A stretch of DNA of 64,000 nt from a virus, in IMG/VR virus record IMGVR_UViG_3300044451_000434, positions 1 to 64,000 of that record; one strand, 5' to 3'. A model generated the notes under the pieces. The model ran no database searches and was not told the DNA's origin. It saw only the letters and a program-made list of their open reading frames with translations. Of this stretch, positions 48,301 to 58,000 are shown one piece after another. How positions within the stretch are numbered: position 1 is the first letter of the stretch; the number at the start of each line of letters is the position of its first letter. The position numbers were made by a program, and so were the translations under genes.

Positions 48301-49394
48301 GGGCATCCACTCGCAGAGGATGCAAGATAGTGATTGTTTGAAGACATGGTTCCAGATAATGTTCTAGAATCACAAGCAAGTTTTGATATTATAGAGACAT
48401 TATGATAAAATTCCAAAGGCTTTCCTACATTCACCGTCTCCCCAGGAGACATTTCTGTATGAACTCCATCGTTTACAATGTGCTGCTTAGACCATCCAGA
48501 GTCGTAACTGTCTGAGGCTAGATGAATCTCTCTTCCAACTGCTAGAGATGAATCTGACCTAATTATAGATTGCATCGGAGAAGATTCTTTGTATCTCATT
48601 ATTATTGGCGCGGAGTTCAAAAACCACTGAGGCAGATTTACCCCGCTGTCAATGTCCAATTCTGGATCCAACCAAATGACTCTCATGCCAAAATTTATCA
48701 TCAGATGGTTAGATAATTCAACACACTGACCATATGTAAGAGACCTAGTGGGAGAAAATGCGCCATAAATAGCCACACAATCAACCACCCCAACAAACGG
48801 CTGCAGATTTTGCCTAAGCCATTCCCTAGTTAGAGAATCAAAAAGATTTGGAAACTCAGAACCCTCCCATGTATTCAGTTGCAAAACCCTGTTGGTCTGG
48901 GAACTGCTGCTTGAAGATGAACTTGAAGAACTACTACTAGAAGACGAGTTGCTAGAAGATGAAAGCGTGACAGGCAGCGACCATCGCAAACCCACAATGA
49001 CCTGCAAGCCGAATGCAGACTTGCCATCGCGAAGAGCCGCTATAAGTGCACCCGATCCACCATCCATGGGTGGCTGATATGCTGATCCTAAATGGAGCAC
49101 TGATGAATCCCATCCAGCTATTAAGTTGGCAGCGGGGTTGCCGTCATAAGTTCCCATAGGCGCAACCATAAAAAATCTTCCGTAGCCTGCTAAATTCGCA
49201 CCCTCCATCATTCCATAAACATGCGAATAAAGACTTCCAGTGGAACCTAAGTACCAACTGCCAATATTATCTTCACACTCTTTTATGCCCCAGTCGCACA
49301 TGGGCATATGAGCAATAGATCTTCCATCAGGCATGTACTTGACAGGCAAGACAGCATATGAGTCATCTTCACGGATGCTGACGAACGATGTCAT
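45393..49394 (-). CDS. 1333-residue protein with poly-serine linker and hydrolase-like module
   Basis: ATG start and TGA stop, both in four-base overlaps. An N-terminal domain (1-140) is joined by a poly-serine linker at about 143-165 to a large alternating strand/helix region at 170-950 that reads like a TIM barrel: VVDCVAIYGAF, then GMRVIWLDPELD, then IHLSFEYFGSPL. Near 534 WIRKFLNRFSARSNRR is followed by a strand ending PWVNLISFD; related patterns occur in the 776-, 500- and 4092-residue proteins. NRAFSLWYD near 668 is shared with the 776-residue protein. A beta-rich C-terminal part (980-1333) follows. A polysaccharide-cleaving role is possible, but no known catalytic signature is visible, so I call only the module resemblance. 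Confidence 0.86.
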   Translation of the reverse strand: MTSFVSIREDDSYAVLPVKYMPDGRSIAHMPMCDWGIKECEDNIGSWYLGSTGSLYSHVYGMMEGANLAGYGRFFMVAPMGTYDGNPAANLIAGWDSSVLHLGSAYQPPMDGGSGALIAALRDGKSAFGLQVIVGLRWSLPVTLSSSSNSSSSSSSSSSSSSSSSQTNRVLQLNTWEGSEFPNLFDSLTREWLRQNLQPFVGVVDCVAIYGAFSPTRSLTYGQCVELSNHLMINFGMRVIWLDPELDIDSGVNLPQWFLNSAPIIMRYKESSPMQSIIRSDSSLAVGREIHLASDSYDSGWSKQHIVNDGVHTEMSPGETVNVGKPLEFYHNVSIISKLACDSRTLSGTMSSNNHYLASSASGCPKIRPCVAVSCLENPNINADVARSRIPAWWFSGNPQKCVDSAAKSLVASGWVTGLSQADLKIVSPYGTVGAEKAADIAFDLLLTLSPLAAGSAESLFENGIHLSFEYFGSPLPADYCETVDEGLLDIYPFLFMHPADAIYQFADPLSSASVLSKFPLMTPFMANGIKQSSLWIRKFLNRFSARSNRRSIAAGNSPFVPWVNLISFDNISHPSSVHAACAAELGSETSCAPNSPFAGVWQGISSSGRFSTEKIPGLSFGTMKEEFSSSDVVVDQISRSGSVVGLYSASDIRYDKDAKMYPQNRAFSLWYDLTMRNVALASLRHAVLDNIKNVYPKCKFAIPGISCSYTDFIPNLASEFVADRQGVNSIADSRLINSPIFSYINTSQFGSELIQSPFVPSVGCYNSYEVFGNRQIKDGSNRTDWVIGGSNREVLVGVVSASIKYRDFDTLRTNMQNLHASYVRRWISGSGLPNTKICYMPLVGLRPKGGFGDMRSGFNSSNRALPDGFESTKYHISASKFSQIIDMHKGQVFYDIDQVRSRAEWEELVKSLVTRPLAEESSEEPTSGESLKISYTSSSKNNQAKSVKMSFTNGSVLIKNIDANGGEISRMRIVADNLTEFSKKLATLGIDVQLPHALRTQSVSSLGTFETSLGLGSSYSASVNRVDAPEPSSVFEMAIYTTSPDPTQASRLSTGGYVGDPLQVEIGKINQGFGFFPKNSADGHGIFVNKELSNRAIRLPVTCPDLVDQFVYVGRELMRVNVLNNVMSIDKRFRHSVHRQGESIYLLSSNILDHIYQDGKYAVRCIAIVDGIFDTKKHSATVNLTGLPSKSHAVLELPNRQGFMINVGRSDGFTLSAIDRPSAIAPGDVLVELKGGKFDKRHIVSSVSADKVNLTTRAALGSYQFWCMPSPSRFSMYDVIAKNIGIVNNVLEGSVSFDLSNFETGFCAYVWLAINKKSFAAENTVSFRIDPK
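48898..48966 (-). repeat. Poly-serine linker of the 1333-residue protein
   Basis: This encodes about 23 residues, all serine but for one asparagine, at about 143-165. It joins a small N-terminal domain to the barrel-like region. Nucleotide blocks resemble those of the tract at 9579-9830. Confidence 0.9.
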
Positions 49395-50851
49395 AATGTC
49401 ACAACCTGTACAATTGATGTATTATTTACAATCACAATCTTGTTGAAATTGCCCACAGAAACCGCCAAATTGCCAGATTTCAAAAATCTTACAGAAGAAA
49501 CAGGACCACCCATGAATCCAATTGATGTCAGAACTCCTGTCGATATTCTGAAAGCATTACCTGTCTGATCAAAGACAAAAACACCACCAGAATTAGCAGC
49601 CAATTTAACCGCAACCTGATTGGTGGTGGTACCGACGAAGACATCTGTCACTCCAACTGGTGATACCGCTGCAACATGCATCTTTTGTTGGATATCTTCC
49701 AAAGAAAAATAATACAAACCTTCAAATTCTGAAATTGCAATCGGTTTAGATGGAACAAATCCCAAAAATACCCTTGAATCTGTAATTTTGTAAAGCCTGA
49801 ATCCTGTATTGTATGGCTCTACAGAAACTATAGACGATTGCGTAGAAAGTTCAAAAAAATTAGAACTATCACTCAAGACCTGTACGGTTTTTATGGTACT
49901 CATGATTTCTCTCGGCTTATTACACCCGACGTCTATGGCTGTCACTGCGACATTCTTGACTCCGTCGCCTTCTGGCAGTGTGATTACATTGTCCAAGAAA
50001 GGCTGTCTTGGTTCTCCCTCATAATCCAAAACAATTTGACCATTATCATATCTGAAAATATTGAACTTACATGAAGAAACTGAAGTGGTTTCATCAAATG
50101 CATAAAGTTTGGCAATAATATCTTTAGAGTTGACATACAGAGCACCTTGAGCAAGTTCAATACTCAAATCTGGGCCTATTGTGTCCAATACGAAAGTTCC
50201 AGTGTTTCTGATTTTTAATTTTTCTATATTAACTGCAGAAGATATTCTATTTGCAGAGTCTCTTGTATATAGGGATATCATGCCATCATCGCAATTACCA
50301 ATCCTGCTTAGGTCTATAGAATATCTGTCTAGAAGCCTTACGGAATCTAGTATTGGGAATTGATAGATGCCTAGACTCTGACTTGAAAAATTCACAAACA
50401 ATCTCACATATTTATGTGTAGATTTCATTCTACCAAGATTGAGTTTAATAAAAAATGATCCGTTCAATTCTTGACCTGCTATCGGTTCCAAAACCTCAAT
50501 TTGATCAAGTTCGAATCCGTAAATTGAAACTGCTGAACGGTTAAAAGATATTTCAGATCTAAATCCATTTGAAGAAACCAATCGCACCCCTATATGCACT
50601 GAATTAGAATTCAAATAACTTGGCGGCAACCATGAAAATGAAGTTGATTGTGCAGGAACTGACGCAATAACTATCCATTTTGAATTTTGTGCATCTTTGG
50701 CATCAAGATTTAATGTTGTTAATATTTCAAATGTATAAGAGGCAATTTGAGAAGCCGTTAAAGAAGGTGAAAGCCAAGATATATCAACATTGGTGCAATT
50801 AATAACACTGCCGCCAACAGGCGTCAAAATGGAAGGACGAGGCACTGTCAC
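49391..50851 (-). CDS. 486-residue Ig/FN3-like protein with propeller-like C-terminus, GTG start
   Basis: The start codon is GTG at 50851, overlapping the upstream TGA as GTGA. It is supported by GGAGG five bases upstream. The protein opens PRPSILTPVGGSVINC and continues with Ig/FN3-like strands (VDISWLSPS, YTFEILTTL). A second domain lies near 120-215 and a third, bacterial-Ig-like, near 225-320 (LDTIGPDLSIEL, AKLYAFDETTSVSSCKFNI). The last 130 residues show short repeated strands (GLYYFSLEDI, GVFVFDQTGNAFRI, GNLAVSVGNFNKIVIV) as in a propeller fragment. No signal peptide is seen. It is likely a spacer or connector in the same structure, with no enzymatic motif. Confidence 0.85.
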   Translation of the reverse strand: MTVPRPSILTPVGGSVINCTNVDISWLSPSLTASQIASYTFEILTTLNLDAKDAQNSKWIVIASVPAQSTSFSWLPPSYLNSNSVHIGVRLVSSNGFRSEISFNRSAVSIYGFELDQIEVLEPIAGQELNGSFFIKLNLGRMKSTHKYVRLFVNFSSQSLGIYQFPILDSVRLLDRYSIDLSRIGNCDDGMISLYTRDSANRISSAVNIEKLKIRNTGTFVLDTIGPDLSIELAQGALYVNSKDIIAKLYAFDETTSVSSCKFNIFRYDNGQIVLDYEGEPRQPFLDNVITLPEGDGVKNVAVTAIDVGCNKPREIMSTIKTVQVLSDSSNFFELSTQSSIVSVEPYNTGFRLYKITDSRVFLGFVPSKPIAISEFEGLYYFSLEDIQQKMHVAAVSPVGVTDVFVGTTTNQVAVKLAANSGGVFVFDQTGNAFRISTGVLTSIGFMGGPVSSVRFLKSGNLAVSVGNFNKIVIVNNTSIVQVVTL

Positions 50852-52083
50852 GAGTTCCTCCAGTAGGAGGCATCTCCGAACGCATTCTTCCTATCCTTGG
50901 GATCTGAAAATCCTCTGTAGGAAGGCAGGGGGCTATCATCTTCTGTCTTTATATTGTTTCCAAGACCTGCAAAATCTATTCCCTCAGCAACAAGATCAAA
51001 TCTAGTTATAGACATATCTATGCACTCATTTGGTACACTCGGATAGAAAGCAGCAATACCATCAGAAGTAAGAACTCCATCCGATATCAGTGGTTCGAAT
51101 TCTGCTTTGTAAACTCCAGCATCGGCATCTTCAGCAGACATAATCGAAGAGAACTTTTTGACACCTCGGGTTACCATATGAGCCATAATCTTGTCATTAT
51201 CTGAACCCAAGGCTCCTATAGAGCCAAGTTGTATAAGTCTCTTGACGCGCTCAGGCTGAAAAAACTTGAATCTAACCACCAACTTTTCTATTTCTTTTTC
51301 CTCACCAACCTCAAGAGCATCTATGTCGTCTGGAGTAGCCGCCCTACCCGACGGCATCACAATAACTTGTGAAGATATAACGGGGTACCCATTAAACCTA
51401 GGCGGATCTATTTCTAATGTTTCATCATTATCTTCGCCACTAGCGATCTTTACTTTAATGCTTGCTGAGTATGAAGGTGGTCGATAATTGGCCAAAACAT
51501 CGAGACTCATGGTTTCACTTCGCCCAAAAAAAGTCAAAACTTCTGCAAAAACCTGCTTTTGACCAGATGATGGACTGAGCACCCAAGGAACCAAAAATTC
51601 ATCCTTAGCGAAAAAAATAGGCCTGAATGCAGAAGCAAGATTGTTGTTTGTTATGGCGGATTTTTGACCAACCGCTATCCAGTCAGAGAACGCGACATCA
51701 TTCTCATTTTTAAGCCTTACTGCATATGTGCCAGGAGTTCCTATGATGCTGAGCATTACCATGCAATCTTCAACCTCTGCCACGAAACCGCCTTCACCAC
51801 TCGTGTCTATAAGTCTTGAGACATAATCCTTAGAAACACGCATCTTTAGAAATTCAGAATCAGAACTTGGAATCAACGAAGAGTTAAGAACATCCGTCAT
51901 CATACACTGACTAAAGGAAGACTTAGATTTAGGCGCCACTGGAACTATCTTACATGCAGAAGAGGCAATAACACAATCAAGACCAGAGCCATTCATAACG
52001 AACGATGTCAATCCCCCAGTCCAGTCGGAGACTGATCCAAGAGAAAAAGATTCTGGTCTAATTGGCGTTGGCATGGCTGTCAA
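50848..52083 (-). CDS. Unrecognised 411-residue protein, TTG or downstream ATG start
   Basis: The most upstream start is TTG at 52083, overlapping the previous stop as TTGA and matching the four-base overlaps of its neighbours. An ATG three codons later (52074) is an equally good candidate. No strong ribosome site separates them. The family is not recognised. A beta-rich N-terminal half includes MVMLSIIGTPGTYAVRLKNE and FAEVLTFFGRSETMSLDVLA. The second half has an acidic helix and strand stretch (VGEEKEIEKLVVRFKFFQPE near 255-275) and an aspartate-rich region near 315-330. No signal peptide or membrane segment is seen. By position it is a small structural partner of the large proteins on either side. 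Confidence 0.8.
   Translation of the reverse strand: MTAMPTPIRPESFSLGSVSDWTGGLTSFVMNGSGLDCVIASSACKIVPVAPKSKSSFSQCMMTDVLNSSLIPSSDSEFLKMRVSKDYVSRLIDTSGEGGFVAEVEDCMVMLSIIGTPGTYAVRLKNENDVAFSDWIAVGQKSAITNNNLASAFRPIFFAKDEFLVPWVLSPSSGQKQVFAEVLTFFGRSETMSLDVLANYRPPSYSASIKVKIASGEDNDETLEIDPPRFNGYPVISSQVIVMPSGRAATPDDIDALEVGEEKEIEKLVVRFKFFQPERVKRLIQLGSIGALGSDNDKIMAHMVTRGVKKFSSIMSAEDADAGVYKAEFEPLISDGVLTSDGIAAFYPSVPNECIDMSITRFDLVAEGIDFAGLGNNIKTEDDSPLPSYRGFSDPKDRKNAFGDASYWRNS
50857..50861 (-). promoter_or_regulatory. Strong ribosome binding site for the GTG-start gene
   Basis: The minus strand reads GGAGG, then five bases, then GTG at 50851. This decides the start of the 486-residue gene despite its non-ATG codon. 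The site lies inside the end of the upstream gene. Confidence 0.6.
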
Positions 52084-55000
52084 GAATCATACAAAGGCCT
52101 AGAACCACCTTCGCCGTCAACAGAAGACCACCTTCCAGAAGACGAATCGTAGGTCGAAAATCTGCACTCCGAACGGAAACCCGAAGGGTTATCTACACTA
52201 TATGAACTTCCTGCCCTCCCATCCTGCCAAGATATATAGAACAAGCCTAAATCAGAACCCGCTACACTCGGGTTTTTTGCATCAGATTGCAGGGAAGACA
52301 GGTATGATATTCTTCCGTCAACCCCTGACCAACTGATAGATCTTAAAAAATAAGAAGATGGATCGCACATTATCTCGGTATCACCTGAATCAAGTTGTTC
52401 AATAGAATTTGAGATTTTGGCTTCAACAGACACATAGTACCTAGTGTGAGGCAATATAGAAAGTCTCTGCAATTCAGAAACTCTTAAACTTGGTTCTATT
52501 ATTTCTGAAGAAATTGAAGACATGTCAGCAAAAGCAGATTGAACACTCGAAGGTGGGGAAAATCTAGGTATGAAACTAGCTGATATGGTGTTGCCTGGAT
52601 AGCACACAACGCCACCAGAGGGGAACGATCCCCTGCCCGCGTCCCAATAGGTGGGATAATTTAACGAATCAAACACAGCAATTGGATTTTTCTTTTCAGC
52701 ATCAGTGAATATTTTTGCCGTGAAATGAACCAATTTATTTTCAGAACCCCTATTTGTGTAAGAGGCTGGAACAGAACATCTTTGCTGCTTGACAAAAGGA
52801 CAGAATATGTAACCTTTCTTTTTTATAGACTGAGCTTGACCTGCAGCAGTTACAACTCTTATTTGGGTGTACATAGATTCAGATTTCTTTTTTACTCTGA
52901 AATCTATGGTGCGAAGATTTGCGCTGAGAGTAATGTATTCGCCATCAGCAAATCTTATGGCCCTTGATCCAGCAGACTCCCATTGCGTACCAGGCAGGCC
53001 AAGAATCCCATCAGTAACAGCCAAATCCGAAGGAGTGGCGACTATTGCAACTATTGGCGCAGAAAATGTTATTGTCGACTGAACAAATTCTTCCACATCT
53101 ATCGTGTTTCCAGAATGTATGACCTGTGTAGGTGCATGTATTATAAAAGATCTATATTGAGAACCAAATGCAAACCCTGCGATAGAAGTAACACCAGATG
53201 GCAGGGAGAGGTTAGAGGTTATCTCCCCGTTGATGAGACTTACATAGTCTGAAGGTTGCCTGCTTGGGAAAGACACAGGAGCAGAACCGGCACTTTCCTG
53301 CACAACAACAAGCCTGATACTTGCAGTTGTCACTGTTGGATTCGTTCCTGTGAGAACTCCTATTATAGATTGCCATGTGCTTTCATTTGACGAATCTAGT
53401 TGCTCCACATTTGGTCCTGATTTTTGACTTATGATGCCAACAGACTCCTGTTGAGTTGCAGAAACCATGGGCTGCAACTCAAGCTCCCATCTAATTACGC
53501 CCTGATTTTTTATATCTTGCGGTATTGAATCAAACTGGATTTCATAATCGTTAGATGCATCGAGTGCCTGACCCTCAGAACTTAATGTGTTTCCATTCAG
53601 AAGCCAGCCATTAGGATTTTGCGTTGATGATGCTTGATATAAAAGTTGTGAGCCGTCCTCAAGATAGAAATTGACAACAAACTTGAATGTTGATGTCTGT
53701 GTTGGTCTAACCGTAGCAAATACTCCACACCTAAAAAATCTAGTGGGCAAATATGGATCATAAGGATCAGCATCAAAAGTTCTTATGAAACCGACCGCCC
53801 TGTCTAGCAGGCAGCCGTCGGATATGTCTGGATCTTTACTACTGCTTACTGATGCTGCTATTCTTGAATTATTGCCGTTCCTTTCCTGCCATGCAACAAG
53901 CAGGCGCCCATCGCCATCAGCGGAAATAGACGGAACATTCGAAACATGATTGGGCCTAGATATAGCCTGTGAAACCTTCATAGCCTCATCCCAGTCTCTC
54001 ATCGAACATACATTTATCTGCCATGTGCCTGTTTCATTACTTTCATAGGCGACATGCAACTTTGCCAATTTATCAACAACTATGGCTGGACTCCGCTGAA
54101 TGCCTTCTCCTTGCCCAATCCTTGACACCGACAGCCCACCTGTAGTGAAAGGACTACCAAACTGACACACAGCAGGGAGCGCGAACACATACATTTCATC
54201 AACACTCTGTAGAGTGAATTCGTCATTCGCATACTCGGATGCAACGGCAGATACATGTTCTATAGCTATATTGCTTCTGAATGGATCTTTGTATGTATCC
54301 ACAATAAGGTCATTAATTTCTACAGTAATATTGGAGTTCTTCTGATATTTCAATACTCTTCTTGACAAGTTAGGTGCTGAAAGATAAACACGGAAGGGCC
54401 CTTGGAAGCAAACTATTGGGGTAGAACCTGCAACATCTTGCTCAGCTTCGCCACCTTGAATTAAATAACCATCAGCGTTAACAACTTTGGGGCTTTCAGT
54501 CGGATCAACTAAAGATGTGGCAAGAGATTTTGCGTCTGGTACATCAAAGCCGTCACCGTTTACTGCATGGTGATCTGACCGCAGATACAATTCAGAGCCT
54601 AGCGACAAGAATGTACCTGATGGCAGCGACAATGAGGCGCCCCAACTGACAAGTTGTCCGTCTTCCCTTAAGGCGACGCAATAGTTGCTGCCGCAACTCA
54701 CCGCGACAAATCTACCAGAAGGCAGCGAAGAAAGATCATGCCCACCAGGGGGCTCAACTCCGATGAATACAAGATTGCCTGTGCCATCCACACATACGGC
54801 AAAAGTAGAACCCACGGAAATGTCTCTCCACGAAGATCCTCGTGATGTAAGATCCGATGTAAAAGCCTCAACCACTGCGTCCTGTAATTCGACGTCAGGA
54901 GAATAAACTTCCTCAATCCTAACAAACCCCCTTAATATACCTGAATCTGAAATCATCAACATGATCAGCAAATAATTTAAACCATCATAACTGCTATGAG

Positions 55001-58000
55001 CGGCATTGGTCACCAAGGCAAGACAGCCACTATCCAAAGCATCACTAAAGAATTGTTTCAAGTCATCCGAAGATCCATCGGTTTGCAATTTGCCTTCGGA
55101 ATTAACATAAGCACAGCCATTGTCTGTTTCTGATATTTTAATATTCGCGGCACGCTTCTGATATAGTGGGTGGAGAGCAGAAAGACGAAGACTGCCGACA
55201 CCGGGAGTCAATTTGGCTGTTATTCCCATAAAATCATTTGTGCTTACCCTGACTATCTTGGCGCCCTGATCTCCGCCAAAAAACAAGAACGGACTGACCA
55301 TATCGACTGGACAAACTAGCGAACCGTCACCCCTATATGGCTCTATCCGCTTGGCACGCAAAAATATAGAATATTCAGTAGAGTCAGCAAACACTGCGCT
55401 TTGACTTATAGACCCAATTCCTCCGTGACCAATTTTGCCTCTGCGTACTTGATGCATCCATTGAAAATTGTAACTATCAGATTGATAAATCGAAGGAGAA
55501 AATTGGAAGTCAGAAGACGCATTCGGCTGAAGAACTACTGCTCTCGATTGACCTCCCTGCCTTGCAAACGACAGACCAGAATACATAAAACCTGTTGGTG
55601 ACGCCAACCAGTCATCAACTGCAGAAAAATTGAAAGCCATATTGATCCAGTCACCGGGATCTGAAGTCGCGCTCAAATAGTCTATGTTGCGAGCCTGTTC
55701 AAAAGAATTGGTCTGCTGAACAAATCCGCTTGGCATGCTCATGTCAAAAGCACTTAATTGAGAACCATTCGCCATAGACAACTTATTATCCGATATGTCT
55801 ATGGAACTTATTCTCACAGCAAATCTGCCTGCTGCCAAACCATTTCTGTAGCCAACGTCGTGATGGCGGAACCAAGATATCGAAGATATGAAAGACCCGA
55901 AACACAGGTCAAATTGTCTGCGACCATCAGAAACATCCACACGCCAATCGTGAGAGATTTGCGGGTCTCCGTTCGCCATGCAAAAAATCATGTTTCTGTG
56001 TGCTAACGGGACAAGATCTTCAGCTTTCTCTGGCCCTTCAAACCTGAGGGGATCAAGGTGTGCTCTAGATGTGCGTATGGCATGTTCGTGGTCTTTTATT
56101 AGCATGGATCCAACAGTCAACCTAAACTGTTTGGAAACATCTATGATGTGGCTTGACTCATGAATTTCAAACGCATATGGAACGCCGCCATTCCCAGATG
56201 AAGATTCGCTAGACACACAATATGCAACAACCTTTGCACGACCAGTATATGCTGTTCTCACCAACCCCTCATAATATCTATCACAAGACCCGCCAGCAGA
56301 CATAACTTCATTACACAAGTCATCCCAAGTTTGCGTATTCCTTGCAAAGAATCTGACTGTCTCAAGCATTACGCCAACAGTGTAATGACAAACCACCCCG
56401 TCGACACCATCAGCGGCAGGTCTTGTAAATGTCGATAAAGATGGAGTTCTCCAATACGATCCAACCATATCAGAACACTGAAGATTGAAGGAACTTGAAC
56501 CGCCACTTTCTAGGTATCCTAGTCCTGAAGTCTGAACAACCCCACTAGGGTTGTAGTGTATGTCGTTCAGTCGCAAACTAGAAATCAGCGGAATGAAGTC
56601 TGAAAATTCTCTTGCGCTCTTTCCTACTGACATGACGTTGTTATCAAAATTAAACAAACCATCATCTCGAACACTGAAGCCTCTCAAGAAATTCTTAAAT
56701 TCATCGTCCACTGCATCTTCAGAAGAATTTCTCAAGAATGCGCCTGTGCTAGGCATCTTTGTGTACACAAGCGCGTATTGCCAGTATTCTGATTGAGCAA
56801 TAGTAATTACAGCACTTCTTGCTGCATGCTTGACGAGTATTGAAGAATAAAATGTAGATGCATTATCTAAAGTCCTACTTGACAGAGATGCATGACGGCC
56901 CAAAACAGTACCGCGATCTGTTTCAACACCTAATATGTCTGTTGTAAATGATATAGAACATGTAGTTGGTCTATAATCTGGAGGTATTGCAACTAGATGG
57001 GCCGCTATGTAATCACCGACCCTGAAACCCGAAAGTTTGTTAGTGTCATCAGCCAATTCCGTATTTACAAAGATTCTATCTTGCTCGCCCCTGAAGAACG
57101 GAGATGTCCCATAGAAATCAGTTCTGATTTGCACTCCATCGCTAGCAGAAAAAACATCGGATATGACTGGATTGATTATTATTGCAGAGCCAGGCAGTAT
57201 GTGGGCATCAAATGAAAACGATGGCTGTATATCAATGTCTGCATCAACCATGTAGCCTATCGACTTATGTGTTCCATCAAACTGCCTTCCTGAATCATCA
57301 GTGTAGTATGGAATAATTGCGCAACATTTTGATTGAAGCGGACTGTAATCTAGGCACACCGAGTCTGACCTTGGCATTGCCACGGATGCCCCTGCATCTG
57401 CAACCTTTATCCACCCCGTCCTAATTGATATTGGAGTCGAGGATGCGGCAACAATCAACCTCACCTGGAAAATGTCGTCAACAGGATGAAGCATTAAGGA
57501 GAAATCAAAACTCTTCTTATCCGAAGAGAGTGTGAATTCGCCATTTGAAAAACTTGCACTACCTGCTCTGCTTGGGAATGTTATACCTGTAGGACTAAAT
57601 ATTTTGTCAGTGAAAGACATCTCAGACTTCTGCCCTGCTATTGACAATATAACTCCATTGAAAGATATTCTGCCACTGTATTGCTGATTTGAAGTATTGG
57701 CAGATGGGTCTATATGGAGGATAACAGTCTCGACTAGGTCTCCATTTGAGACTTGTTGAAATTGTGCTATATTCCCATCCGTGTCGAGCACATTGGAAAT
57801 AAAAGAACTTGGGTTATCTCCATCAAACATAATATTAAATGGACAGGCTCCCAAAAACTCTCTTTTTATATATGCGGAAGAAGACGGTATCACATTACGC
57901 AAAAAGTTTGAAGAGTTGAACGGCAACTCTAAAATTCCACTTGAAGACTCGAGCGACAGCACGGATGACACGCGTTTTTCTGGCGCAACAATAGGGCTTG